A stretch of DNA of 64,000 nucleotides from Saccharopolyspora gloriosae. Its GTDB lineage: Bacteria > Actinomycetota > Actinomycetes > Mycobacteriales > Pseudonocardiaceae. The notes beneath the pieces are model-generated. The model worked only from the letters and a program-made list of their open reading frames with translations. It was not told the DNA's origin and searched no databases. Positions within the stretch are counted from its first letter, which is position 1. The number at the start of each line of letters is the position of its first letter. The DNA lies in contig NZ_CP059557.1 in the NCBI RefSeq assembly GCF_022828475.1, positions 2,399,470-2,463,469 of the forward strand, given 5' to 3'. Of the stretch, positions 1 to 8,233 are shown piece by piece. A program made the position numbers and the translations under genes.

Positions 1-472
1 AGTACTCCCGCAGATCCGCGTAGTCGTCCGGCCGCGAGCCGGCGGAGCGCAACTCGCCGACCTTGTGCGCGCTCAGCGTGTGCCGGGCGTGGGCGACTCT
101 GAGCTGCGGAATCAGTTCCGCGCCGCGGGCGACGGCCTGCTCGACGGCGGCCAGTTCCACCACGGTGCGCGCGGTGATGAGATCGGCCATCTGCTCGTCG
201 GTGAGCAGCGGTGCGACTCGGTAGCCCTTCAGCGCCGCCCGCGTCACGAGCCCGGTGTGCTCCATCTGCACCAGGGCTTCCCGGATGGGCGTCGGCGAGA
301 CGCCGAGATCGCGGGCGAGCTGATCGATGCCCAGTGAGTCGCCCGGCGGGTAGGTGCCGTCGAGGATCCCTTCGAGCACGACGTCGTAGACGGTGTCGCG
401 CAGTGCTCGGCGGGCGACGGGGCTCTTGGCGGTGCGCGGCGACCTGCCGGCTGCGGGCGAATCGGAGCTCAT
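1..472 (-). CDS. GntR/FCD-family transcriptional regulator (partial, cut by window edge)
   Basis: The reverse strand reads MSSDSPAAGRSPRTAKSPV from an ATG at 470-472 and stays open to the window edge, so the C-terminus is missing. Residues about 25-90 form a GntR winged helix: DTVYDVVLEGILDGTYPPG, then LGVSPTPIREALVQME with the typical PTPIREAL turn, then a wing ending in KGYRVAPL. The following helical segment (TDEQMADLITARTVVELAAV) is the start of an FCD ligand-binding domain, a type that commonly senses sugar acids. It is divergent from the isomerase gene at 591, with a 118-base gap, so it is the likely local regulator of that operon; the effector is unknown. Confidence 0.85.
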   Translation of the reverse strand, partial: MSSDSPAAGRSPRTAKSPVARRALRDTVYDVVLEGILDGTYPPGDSLGIDQLARDLGVSPTPIREALVQMEHTGLVTRAALKGYRVAPLLTDEQMADLITARTVVELAAVEQAVARGAELIPQLRVAHARHTLSAHKVGELRSAGSRPDDYADLREY

Positions 473-590
473 GGTGGGTCAACGATAGCGCAGCGGTGCC
501 GTGGACCTGGCTGACGACGCGCTCGTGGTCCGTTGTCGCTACAGGAAGAATCCTATAGCATCTTCGAAAACGAGCCTCGGGAGACGAACG

Positions 591-1535
591 ATGGCGTTCA
601 CCGCAGAGACCTGGCCGATCGGTGCGGCACTGCTGCAGTTCCCGGGCGTCCAGCGTGACGGGACGGTCGTCCAGGACGCCCCCGCCGCGCGGTGGAGCGC
701 GGTGCTCGCCGAGATCGCCGCCGCGGGCTTCGACCACGTCGACCTCACCGACAGCTGGCTGCGCCCCGGAGACCTGACCCCGGACCGGCGGGAGGAATTC
801 GCCACCGCGCTGCGCGGTGCCGGGCTCGGCGTCACCGCGATCTCCGTGGTGCGGCGCAGCCCGATCGACCCGGACCCGGCGACCGCCGAGGAGAACCTGG
901 CCTACCTGCACCGGACGATCGACGCGGCGGCCGAACTCGACATCCCGGTGGTCTGCGCCGGACTGCACCGCCCGTTCACCGCCGCCCAGCGCGCCGCGCT
1001 CTGGTTCTGGACGGAGCCGGGACCGCGGGACCCCCTCGGCGACGAGCGGACCCGCGCGCGCTGCGTGCGGCGCTTCCGCGAAGTCGGTGAGCACGCCGCC
1101 GAACGAGGCATCGCGGTCTCATTGGAGATGTACGAGGACACCTACCTCGGCACGGCCGACGGCGCCGTGGCGCTGGTGACCGACATCGGCTTGGACAACG
1201 TCGGGCTCAACCCGGACATCGGCAACATCGTGCGGCTGCACCGCCCCGTCGAGGACTGGGCGCGGATGTTGGAGCTGACCTTGCCGCACGCCAACTACTG
1301 GCACGTGAAGAACTACCACCGCGATCACGACCCGGCCACCGGCGCGTACTTCTCGGTTCCCGCGCCGATGGAGCAGGGCGTGATCAGTTACCGGCTCGCC
1401 ATCGAGATCGCGCTGGAGAACGGGTTCAACGGGCCGATCTGCGTCGAGCACTACGGCGGCGACGGGCTCAGCGTGTCGGCGCGAAACCGCGACTACCTGC
1501 GCGGCTTGCTGCGCGTGAAGCTGGGGGAGCGCTGA
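591..1535 (+). CDS. Xylose-isomerase-like TIM-barrel protein (sugar isomerase/epimerase or decarboxylase)
   Basis: 314-residue AP-endonuclease-2/xylose-isomerase-like barrel. I chose ATG 591 because a GGGAG ribosome site lies just upstream; an open frame continues to 501 but has no such signal. Likely metal ligands are the Glu in SLEMYED, Asp in NPDIGN, His in YWHVKNY and Glu in ICVEHYGG, spread along the barrel as expected for this superfamily. The stop codon overlaps the kinase start by one base (TGATG), so the two are co-translated. Family members include sugar epimerases, hydroxypyruvate or 2-oxotetronate isomerases and 3-oxoisoapionate decarboxylase; the neighbouring LerK/LerI-like genes make a C4 or branched-sugar substrate plausible, but the exact reaction is inference. 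Confidence 0.8.
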   Translation: MAFTAETWPIGAALLQFPGVQRDGTVVQDAPAARWSAVLAEIAAAGFDHVDLTDSWLRPGDLTPDRREEFATALRGAGLGVTAISVVRRSPIDPDPATAEENLAYLHRTIDAAAELDIPVVCAGLHRPFTAAQRAALWFWTEPGPRDPLGDERTRARCVRRFREVGEHAAERGIAVSLEMYEDTYLGTADGAVALVTDIGLDNVGLNPDIGNIVRLHRPVEDWARMLELTLPHANYWHVKNYHRDHDPATGAYFSVPAPMEQGVISYRLAIEIALENGFNGPICVEHYGGDGLSVSARNRDYLRGLLRVKLGER

Positions 1536-3250
1536 TGACGACGTTGCACGACGGCGCGGCGGAGTACGCGGCGGACGCGTTGAACGGGTTCGTCGCCGCC
1601 CACTCTCGGCACGTCCGCGCGGTGCGCGGCGGAGTGGTGCGTGCCAGCAGCACGCCCACGGGACAGGTGGCCGTGGTGCTCGGCGGCGGCAGCGGCCACT
1701 ACCCGGCCTTCGCCGGTTGGGTCGGTCCCGGCATGGCCCATGGCGCGGCCTGCGGGAACGTCTTCGCCTCCCCGTCGGCGGCGCAGGTGTGCTCGGTGGC
1801 CCGCGCCGCCGGTGGCAGCGGCGTGGTGCTCGGATTCGGCAACTACGCGGGCGACGTGCTGCATTTCGGCCAGGCGGCGGAACAACTGCGCGCCGAGGGC
1901 ATCGATACGCGGGTGCTGGCGGTCGTCGACGACGTCGCCTCCGCACCGGCCGAGCAGGCAGCGCTGCGCCGCGGGATCGCCGGTGACCTGCTGGTGTTCA
2001 AGTTGCTGGGCGCGGCCGCCGAACGGGGCATGGGACTCGACGACGTGGAACGCGTCGGGCGCCGGGCCGTGGAGGCGACCCGCTCGCTCGGTGCGGCGTT
2101 CTCCGGTTGCACGTTGCCCGGCGCGGCGGAACCGCTGTTCGAGGTGCCGCCCGGCCGGATGGCGCTGGGACTCGGCGTGCACGGTGAGCCGGGGCTGTCC
2201 GAGCATCCGCTGGGCTCCGCCGCCGAAGTCGCCGATCAGCTGGTGGACGGCGTGCTCGGCGAACTGGCGTCGGTGCGCGGCGGCCGGGTCGCGGTGCTGC
2301 TCAACGGGATGGGCGGCGTCGGCGGCGAGGAGCTGTTCGTCGTCTACGGCCGGATCGCCCGCCGCCTCGCCGATGCCGGTCTGGAACCGGTGGAACCCGT
2401 GGTGGGAACCCAGATGAGCAGCCTCGGCATGAGCGGGCTCTCGCTGTCGGTGACCGCGCTCGACGACGAACTGGCCGAGCTGTGGACCGACCCGGTGGAA
2501 ACACCGGCGTTGCGGCGCGGCGGTTTCCCCGCCCGCCCGGCCCGCACCGACGACCTCGATGACACCGGCGCGCCGCCCGTCGTCGCCGGATCGGCCGACT
2601 CCCGCCGCGCCGCCGCCCACGTCGTCGCCGCCTTCGAGATCGCGCGGGATGTGCTGGCGGAGCACGAACAACGGTTGGGGCGGCTCGATGCCGTCGCCGG
2701 GGACGGTGATCACGGCCTGGGCATGCGGCGAGGCTCGCTCGCGGCCGCCGAAGCGGCCGAGTCCGCCCGTGCCGCCGGGGCCGGTGCGGGCACGGTCCTC
2801 GCCCGCGCCGCCGCGGCCTGGTCGGAGAGCGCGGGCGGCACCTCCGGCGCGCTCTGGGGCGGTGCGATCAGCGCGCTCGGCGCGGAGTTGGGCGATCAGG
2901 AACCTGTGACCGGGACGCTGCTCGGGGCGGCGGTCGGCCGGGCGGTCGACGCGATCGTGCGGCTCGGCGGGGCCATTCCGGGGGACAAGACGATGGTCGA
3001 CGCCGCCGTTCCGTTCGCCGACGTGGTGGCGGCGGCCGGGGAGACTCCGGGGCGAGCGCTGGCGCGCGCGGCGGAATCCGCCACCGCCGCCGCGGCCGCC
3101 ACCGCCGACGTTCCGGCTCGCCGCGGGCGATCCCGGACCCACGGCGACCGCAGCCTCGGCACACCGGACCCGGGAGCGACCTCGTTCGCCCTGGTCGTCA
3201 CCGCCCTCGCCGCGTTGCACCCGCTGAACACCTCGGGAGGCACTCGATGA
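1535..3250 (+). CDS. DhaK-DhaL fused kinase, dihydroxyacetone or L-erythrulose kinase type
   Basis: 571-residue ATP-dependent ketose kinase with both halves fused. The DhaK part (about 1-325) has GGGSGHYPAFAG at 50-61 and the substrate-binding His216 in LGLGVHGEPG, which forms a hemiaminal with the ketose in this family. The DhaL part (about 360-571) has the Mg-binding GDGDHG at 389-394 and the nucleotide-binding AGGTSG motif. Translation is coupled to the upstream isomerase. Family members phosphorylate dihydroxyacetone or, when paired with a LerI/EryH-type isomerase as here, L-erythrulose at C1. The paired gene at 3356 favours the C4 substrate, but sequence alone cannot distinguish them. 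Confidence 0.88.
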   Translation: MTTLHDGAAEYAADALNGFVAAHSRHVRAVRGGVVRASSTPTGQVAVVLGGGSGHYPAFAGWVGPGMAHGAACGNVFASPSAAQVCSVARAAGGSGVVLGFGNYAGDVLHFGQAAEQLRAEGIDTRVLAVVDDVASAPAEQAALRRGIAGDLLVFKLLGAAAERGMGLDDVERVGRRAVEATRSLGAAFSGCTLPGAAEPLFEVPPGRMALGLGVHGEPGLSEHPLGSAAEVADQLVDGVLGELASVRGGRVAVLLNGMGGVGGEELFVVYGRIARRLADAGLEPVEPVVGTQMSSLGMSGLSLSVTALDDELAELWTDPVETPALRRGGFPARPARTDDLDDTGAPPVVAGSADSRRAAAHVVAAFEIARDVLAEHEQRLGRLDAVAGDGDHGLGMRRGSLAAAEAAESARAAGAGAGTVLARAAAAWSESAGGTSGALWGGAISALGAELGDQEPVTGTLLGAAVGRAVDAIVRLGGAIPGDKTMVDAAVPFADVVAAAGETPGRALARAAESATAAAAATADVPARRGRSRTHGDRSLGTPDPGATSFALVVTALAALHPLNTSGGTR

Positions 3251-3354
3251 TCTTGCGCAGCGGACTCGACCACGCGGGGCGGGCGACCGGTCCGCGAGTG
3301 CCCGACGCGGCGTCGGCGAACGTCACCGCGCTCACCTCCCGCGAGATGAGTTGA
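3247..3354 (+). CDS. Possible 35-residue ORF between kinase and isomerase genes
   Basis: An ATG at 3247 overlaps the kinase stop as ATGA and opens a short frame, MILRSGLDHAGRATGPRVPD at its start, ending one base before the GTG of the next gene. I do not recognise the peptide. Coupling at both ends would keep ribosomes moving from the kinase to the isomerase, so it may be a translated linker or the remnant of a lost gene. Nothing else supports a function. Confidence 0.3.
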   Translation: MILRSGLDHAGRATGPRVPDAASANVTALTSREMS

Positions 3355-3355
3355 C

Positions 3356-4114
3356 GTGCTCTGGCTCGGTACCAGCTTCAAGATGACCAAGACCCGGGCG
3401 GAAGCCGTCGCCTACGCCCGCGCGCTGCGCGCGGGGCGGACGAGGGACCCGGGCGGTGTGCGGCCGTTCGTCGTACCCCCGGCCACGTCGTTGCCCGAGG
3501 TGGCCGAGGCGCTCGGTCCGGAATCCCCGATCCTCCTGGGCGCCCAGAACGCGCACTGGGCGGAGTCCGGTGCGTGGACCGGAGAATTGTCGGTGGGCCA
3601 GGTCGCCGATGCGGGCGCCCGCATCGTGGAGATCGGGCACGCCGAGCGGCGCAGGCACTTCGCCGAGACCGACGAGACCGTCAACCGCAAGGTCCGCGCG
3701 ACCCTCGCGCACGGCCTCATCCCGCTGGTGTGCGTGGGTGAGGACGCCGAGGTCGCGGCGGCGGGCCGTTCCGTCGAACACGTCGTGGCGCAAACCGAGG
3801 CCGCACTGGACGGGTGCGCCGACCCGTCCTCGGTGTTGCTGGCCTACGAGCCGGTGTGGGCGATCGGTGAACACGGCCGCCTGCCGAAGGCCGCTGACGT
3901 GGCGCCGGTGATGGCGGCCCTGCATGACCGGTTCGGCGGCGACATCGAGGCCGTCCTCTACGGCGGCTCGGTCAACTTGGACAACGCGGCCGCCTTGTTG
4001 GCCGTGCCCGGCACCGGTGGGTTGTTCGTCGGCCGGGCGGCCTGGCAGGTCGAGGGCATGCTCGCCCTGCTCGCACTCGCCGACGACCACCTGCGCGCGG
4101 TTTCCAGCCGGTGA
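3356..4114 (+). CDS. Triosephosphate-isomerase-like protein, L-erythrulose-1-phosphate isomerase type
   Basis: 252-residue TIM barrel from GTG 3356. The catalytic trio sits at canonical places: Lys9 (GTSFKMTKT), His95 (EIGHAERR) and Glu165 (YEPVWAIG), with the phosphate loop GGSVN near the end. The residue before Lys is Phe rather than the Asn of glycolytic enzymes, and loop 6 reads YEPVWAIGEHG instead of the usual YEPVWAIGTG. Both resemble the LerI/EryH subgroup that converts L-erythrulose 1-phosphate to D-erythrulose 4-phosphate. Location after a DhaKL kinase supports that role. A housekeeping triosephosphate isomerase is less likely because no gap or pgk genes are near. Confidence 0.82.
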   Translation: MLWLGTSFKMTKTRAEAVAYARALRAGRTRDPGGVRPFVVPPATSLPEVAEALGPESPILLGAQNAHWAESGAWTGELSVGQVADAGARIVEIGHAERRRHFAETDETVNRKVRATLAHGLIPLVCVGEDAEVAAAGRSVEHVVAQTEAALDGCADPSSVLLAYEPVWAIGEHGRLPKAADVAPVMAALHDRFGGDIEAVLYGGSVNLDNAAALLAVPGTGGLFVGRAAWQVEGMLALLALADDHLRAVSSR

Positions 4115-4145
4115 CGCACCGATCTCCAGTGAACAGGACACCTTG

Positions 4146-5147
4146 ATGAACGACTCCATTCGCCCGAAGATCGCGCTGACCTTGGGAGACCCGGCGGGTG
4201 TCGGCCCGGAACTGGCGGCGAAGCTGCTCGCCGATCCGCGCAACAGCGCCGCCGCCGAGATCTACGTCCTGGCCGATCGCGCCGAGCTCGACGCGGCCGC
4301 CGCCGTCGCCGGAGTGGAGATCCCGCTCGCCACCGTCCCGGAACCCGGGGTCGTCACGCTGCTCGACGACCACTCGGCGCCCGCGGACCCGATCCCGCTC
4401 CGCGAGGTGTCCGAGGCCGCCGGTGCGCGGACTCTGCACCAGCTGCGCCGGGCGGTGTCGATGGCCGCTGACGGCGAGATCGGCGGCATCGTGTTCACCC
4501 CGTTGAACAAGACGAGCCTGCACTTGGCGGGGATGCACGAGGAGGACGAACTCCGCTGGTTCGCCAAGGAACTCGGCTACGAAGGCACCACCTCGGAGAT
4601 CAACATCATCAATGATCTCTGGACGGCGCGAGTCACCAGCCACATCAGCATGCAGGAGGTGGCGCAGCGGGTCACCGCGCCGAACGTGACCGCGGCGATC
4701 GAGCTGCTGCATTCGCTGCTGCACGATTCCGGCATCGATGCGCCCCGAATCGGAGTGTGCGCGCTGAACCCGCACAACGGCGAGAACGGCCTGTTCGGCC
4801 GGGAGGAGATCGACCACATCCGGCCCGGCGTCAACGAGGCGAAGTCCCGGGGCATCAACGTGGCGGGACCGTTCCCGTCGGACACGATCTTCCTGGCCCG
4901 GGAGAACTACGACGGCATCGTGACGATGTACCACGACCAGGGGCAGATCGCGGTCAAGCTGCTCGGTTTCGACGGAGGCGTGACGGTGCAGGGCGGACTG
5001 CCCGTGGTGATCGCCACGCCCGCGCACGGCACCGCGTTCGACATCGCCGGCCAGGGCATCGCGAGCACCACGTCCAGCCAGAACGCCCTCGACATCGCCA
5101 TCGCCGTGGCCCGCCGCCGAGCAGCGACGAAGTCCGCGGCCCGCTGA
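4146..5147 (+). CDS. PdxA-family 4-phospho-sugar-acid dehydrogenase
   Basis: 333 residues from ATG 4146, the usual PdxA length. Visible family marks are LTLGDPAGVGPE at the N-terminus, FTPLNKTSLHLAG, a His in SHISMQEV and the metal and substrate segment MYHDQGQIAVKLLGFDGG followed by PAHGTAFDIAGQG. PdxA makes a pyridoxal precursor from 4-phosphohydroxy-threonine; the PdxA2 branch instead oxidises and decarboxylates 4-phospho-threonate or -erythronate to dihydroxyacetone phosphate. Being the fourth gene of a sugar operon with no other vitamin B6 genes, the catabolic role is more likely. The DUF1537 kinase that usually feeds PdxA2 is not present here, so the phosphorylated substrate must come from elsewhere or from the DhaKL kinase. 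Confidence 0.82.
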   Translation: MNDSIRPKIALTLGDPAGVGPELAAKLLADPRNSAAAEIYVLADRAELDAAAAVAGVEIPLATVPEPGVVTLLDDHSAPADPIPLREVSEAAGARTLHQLRRAVSMAADGEIGGIVFTPLNKTSLHLAGMHEEDELRWFAKELGYEGTTSEINIINDLWTARVTSHISMQEVAQRVTAPNVTAAIELLHSLLHDSGIDAPRIGVCALNPHNGENGLFGREEIDHIRPGVNEAKSRGINVAGPFPSDTIFLARENYDGIVTMYHDQGQIAVKLLGFDGGVTVQGGLPVVIATPAHGTAFDIAGQGIASTTSSQNALDIAIAVARRRAATKSAAR

Positions 5148-5224
5148 GGATCCGCGGCGGCGCCGGTTGCTCGGATGGTCACCGCGCAACGGCTCCGCCG
5201 CCGGAAAGGCCCCGTTCCGCGGCA

Positions 5225-6385
5225 CTACGCGGCCGGGCGGAGGGTGCTGCCGACCAGGAGCATGCGCAAGGTGCGGGCGGTGGCGTCGGCCAGGAGTTCG
5301 GGGGCGCTCGCGATCGCGTCCGCGAGCGCCACCGGGCCGGTCAGGATGCCCGTGTAGGCGTCGATTCCGGTGTCGTAGCTGGTTTCGGCGCCGGGTCCGA
5401 TGGTGCCGCACAAGGCGACCACCGGTTTTCCTTGGAGCTTCGCGCGTCGCGCGACCTCGGCGGGGATCTTGCCCAGTGCGGTGGAAGCGTCGATCGCACC
5501 TTCCGCGGTGATCACCAGGTCCGCGGCCCGCAGACGCAGGTCCAGGTCGGTGCTTTTGAGGAAGACGTCGAACCGGGAGGCCAGCCGGGCGCCGAGCACA
5601 CCGGCGAGGCCGGCGCCGACGCCGCCCGAGGCGCCGCCACCGGGAACCGCGGCGAAGTCGATGCCGCTGTGCTGGTGCAGCAATTGCGCCCAGCGGTGCA
5701 TCGACGCCGCCAACTCCGCGACCTGCTCCGGTGCTGCGCCCTTTTGCGGACCGTAGACGCGCGCGACGCCGTTCCGGCCGCTGAGCACGTTCTTCGGGTT
5801 GACCGCGACGACGAGCTCCACTGCGGATAATCGGGGATCCAGGTCGTCGGTGTCGATCCGCCGTGCCTGGCGCAGAAGTGCGCCGCCGGGAGCGAGATCC
5901 CGGTCGGAGTCGTCGAGGACTCGCGCGCCGAGCGCCTGCAACGCGCCCGCGCCGCCGTCGCAGATCCCGGAATCCCCGCAGCCGACGATGATCTTCTTGG
6001 CGCCGGCGTCCAGTGCCGCCGCGATCAGCTCGCCGACACCGCGGCTCGTGGTGCGACCGGGGTCGCGTTCGCCTTGCGGCACGAGGGAAAGTCCTGCCGC
6101 CGCGGCCACTTCCACGAACGCGGTTCCCCACTCGGCGCCGCCGAGCAGCGCGAAGTGCGAGTCGATGGGAGAGCCGACCGGCCCGGTGACCGTCGCTCGA
6201 ACCAGCTCGCCGCCGGTCGACCGGGCCAGCGTGCGCGCGGAGCCCTCGCCGCCGTCGATCAGCGGGACGGTGTCGACGATCGCCGCCGGAACCACCCGTC
6301 GAATGCCGGTGCGAATCCCCGCGGCAACGGCCTCGGCGTCCAAGCACTCCTTGAAACCAGTGGGGGCGACCAGAAAACGGAACAT
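5225..6385 (-). CDS. Glycerate kinase (GlxK/GarK type)
   Basis: 386-residue cytoplasmic kinase starting MFRFLVAPTGFKECLDAEAV; ATG at 6385 has GGAGG at the proper distance, preferred over an ATG 12 bases upstream. Family marks are the N-terminal APTGFKE, PLIDGGEGSARTL near residue 50, the glycine-rich KKIIVGCGDSGICDGGAGAL near 120, GGGASGGVGAGLAG near 260 and the late ADLVITAEGAIDASTALGK. These enzymes phosphorylate D-glycerate, feeding glycolysis. It faces the C4-sugar operon tail to tail and could serve either that route or the glyoxylate-to-glycerate route encoded at 34-38 kb, which has no kinase of its own. Its upstream region holds repeat copy A. Confidence 0.9.
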   Translation of the reverse strand: MFRFLVAPTGFKECLDAEAVAAGIRTGIRRVVPAAIVDTVPLIDGGEGSARTLARSTGGELVRATVTGPVGSPIDSHFALLGGAEWGTAFVEVAAAAGLSLVPQGERDPGRTTSRGVGELIAAALDAGAKKIIVGCGDSGICDGGAGALQALGARVLDDSDRDLAPGGALLRQARRIDTDDLDPRLSAVELVVAVNPKNVLSGRNGVARVYGPQKGAAPEQVAELAASMHRWAQLLHQHSGIDFAAVPGGGASGGVGAGLAGVLGARLASRFDVFLKSTDLDLRLRAADLVITAEGAIDASTALGKIPAEVARRAKLQGKPVVALCGTIGPGAETSYDTGIDAYTGILTGPVALADAIASAPELLADATARTLRMLLVGSTLRPAA

Positions 6386-6430
6386 GTTGTCCTCCATCGT
6401 GGACGTTGTAGATTTTTGGAATGGCTTGCG

Positions 6431-6575
6431 CAGTGGGTCGCTCAGCGGCTTGCTCGCTGCGGGATCGATGTCCGATGCACGGCGAAATCGCTGCCCTCGC
6501 GAGGAAGCCGCTGAGAACCCGCCGGTGGTCGTCGTGCTCAAGCCGGTCACTGCTCCTCGGCTTCGCCGCTGACAG
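6431..6575 (-). repeat. Structured intergenic repeat, copy A
   Basis: Reverse-oriented copy of the family described in the findings. Outer arms CTCAGCGGCTTGCTCGC (6441-6457) and GCGAGGAAGCCGCTGAG (6499-6515) pair at 16 of 17 positions, followed by the conserved flank AACCCGCCGGTGG. A further shared stretch (GGTCACTGCTC, then CGCCGCTGACA) extends to about 6575. It lies between the start of the glycerate kinase gene and the end of the SLC13 gene. Confidence 0.8.
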
Positions 6576-6599
6576 GACGACGATCGAAAGGTCGTCCTG
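6573..6599 (-). terminator. Hairpin terminator for the SLC13 permease gene
   Basis: Perfect 9-bp inverted repeat CAGGACGAC/GTCGTCCTG with a 9-base loop, 10 bases past the stop codon of the SLC13 gene. No clear T-run follows. The left arm adjoins repeat copy A. Confidence 0.5.
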
Positions 6600-6609
6600 A
6601 AAGGACTCC

Positions 6610-8178
6610 TCAGAGACGCAGACCGAGTAGTGGCCAGATGAATTGGGCGAACAGCAGGACCAGCACGGTCAGGGCCGGTCCGAGCAGTGCGGAGAGCTTC
6701 AGCAGGTCGCGCGGGGCGAAAGTGGGCGCCTGCTCGATCCGGGCGAACATCGCGACCGGTTTCGCCGAGGACGGCATGGTGTGGCAGAACCCCGCCGCGG
6801 CGGTCGACGCGAACGCGAGGGCCACCGGGTTCATGCCGACCGCGATGGCGGCGGGCACGACGAGGGGGATCAGCACCGAGGAACGCGCCGACCGGGACTG
6901 CACCAGCAGGTGCGCGGCGACGCTCAACGCCACCACGGTGCCCAGCACCGCCGGTGGTGAAGCCCCGCTGAGGAAGTTCTGGACGGCCCAACTCGCCGCG
7001 CCCGACTCGGTCAAGCCGGTTCCGAGCGCGCCGGTGGCGGCCATGAACAGCAGCAGCGACCAGGGAACTTCGGCGATCGCGGCACCGAAAGCGACGGTGC
7101 CCGCCCGTGGCGCGGTGATCAGCAACGCCCCGCCGAGCGCGACGAGCGCGGGGGACAGGCCGTGCAGCGGCTCGGTGCTCCACAGCACCACCACGACACC
7201 CAGCAGCGCCGCCGCGCGGATCTCGCCGCGCCGCATCCGCTCCGGAACGTTCAGCTGCGAACGCAGCGATTCGGCGTCGACTCGCAGCGGGGTGCGGCGG
7301 TCGGAGCGGCCGGTGAACAGCGCCAGCACGATCTCGGCGGCCAGATGCGAACTGACCACCGCGAACGGCAGGCCCCACCACAGCCACTGCGCGAAGCCGA
7401 TGCGCTCGCCGACGGTGCCTGCCAGGATCTCGCTGGTCACCAGGTGCGCGCCCGCGCCGACCAGGCTGGCGATCGCCGACAGCAGCACCACGGTCGGAAA
7501 CAGCACGGCGAGCGCCCGGACCAGCCTTTCCCGAGCCGCGAACGCCGTGGCCAGGGTCAGGTAGAACGGCAGCACCAGCGCGGCCCGCCCACTCGTGCTC
7601 GGCACCAGCAGTGCCGTGGTCACCAGGGCGGCCGTGATCAGGTGGAACAGGCCGCGCGGCGTGCGTGCGCGGGCCACCAGCGCGACCGACAACCGGGACG
7701 GCAGCCCGGTCGCGTTGATCCCGGCGGCCAGGATGAACGCCGCGATCAGCAACCAGATCTGGTCCTCGCCGAGCGGTTCGAACACGTCCTCGGAATCCAG
7801 CACCCCGAGCACGACCAGCAGCACCGCGGCGGCCACCGCGACGAACGTGTCGTCGAGCCGGGAACTCATCCAGCCGCCGACGGCCGCCGCGAACACCAGG
7901 AACGTCACCAGCCCGTCCCAGCCCAGTTCACCCGGCCCGCTCAGCGTTCCCGGAACGAGCGCCAACGCGCCCAGCACGCCGAGCGCGACCAGGGTGAACA
8001 CGATCGCCCAGCCGTTGCCCGACTGCGGCTCCGGCGCGAGCCGGGCGGCGCGCATCGGCCTCGTCGCGTAGTCCGTGCTCACCCGCGTCGTCTTCGCGCC
8101 GGTGAGCACCGGCTCGGTATCCCGCTCGGCGTCCATGAGATGAACGATCGTCGGCACGGCTGAGCGCTTCGTGAACAT
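6610..8178 (-). CDS. SLC13/DASS-family anion transporter
   Basis: Up to 522 residues with about 12 hydrophobic segments after a polar N-terminus of about 55 residues. Typical divalent-anion:sodium symporter features are the inverted-repeat layout, PSTSGRAALVLPF in the first half and the CHTMPSSAKP segment near the end, corresponding to the paired substrate and cation loops of the family. It probably imports di- or tricarboxylates, sulfate or an organic acid. The start is uncertain: ATG 8178 gives the longest form, but an internal ATG (MDAERD) or GTG (VSTDYA) would trim the unusual tail. Convergent placement next to glycerate kinase and the C4 locus makes a sugar-acid substrate possible; this is inference. 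Confidence 0.8.
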   Translation of the reverse strand: MFTKRSAVPTIVHLMDAERDTEPVLTGAKTTRVSTDYATRPMRAARLAPEPQSGNGWAIVFTLVALGVLGALALVPGTLSGPGELGWDGLVTFLVFAAAVGGWMSSRLDDTFVAVAAAVLLVVLGVLDSEDVFEPLGEDQIWLLIAAFILAAGINATGLPSRLSVALVARARTPRGLFHLITAALVTTALLVPSTSGRAALVLPFYLTLATAFAARERLVRALAVLFPTVVLLSAIASLVGAGAHLVTSEILAGTVGERIGFAQWLWWGLPFAVVSSHLAAEIVLALFTGRSDRRTPLRVDAESLRSQLNVPERMRRGEIRAAALLGVVVVLWSTEPLHGLSPALVALGGALLITAPRAGTVAFGAAIAEVPWSLLLFMAATGALGTGLTESGAASWAVQNFLSGASPPAVLGTVVALSVAAHLLVQSRSARSSVLIPLVVPAAIAVGMNPVALAFASTAAAGFCHTMPSSAKPVAMFARIEQAPTFAPRDLLKLSALLGPALTVLVLLFAQFIWPLLGLRL

Positions 8179-8233
8179 TCGATGAGGACAAGCTCATCTC
8201 ACGCGACGATCACCTCGCCGCGAGGTCGCCTGA

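Noticed and set aside
4146..5147. PdxA-like gene as vitamin B6 biosynthesis
   Set aside because: No pdxJ, pdxB or serC near and operon context is sugar catabolism; actinobacteria generally make B6 by PdxS/PdxT.
3972..6347. Long 791-residue reverse frame covering the PdxA and glycerate kinase region
   Set aside because: Arg/Gly/Pro-rich shadow of two real genes; no domain and no ribosome site.
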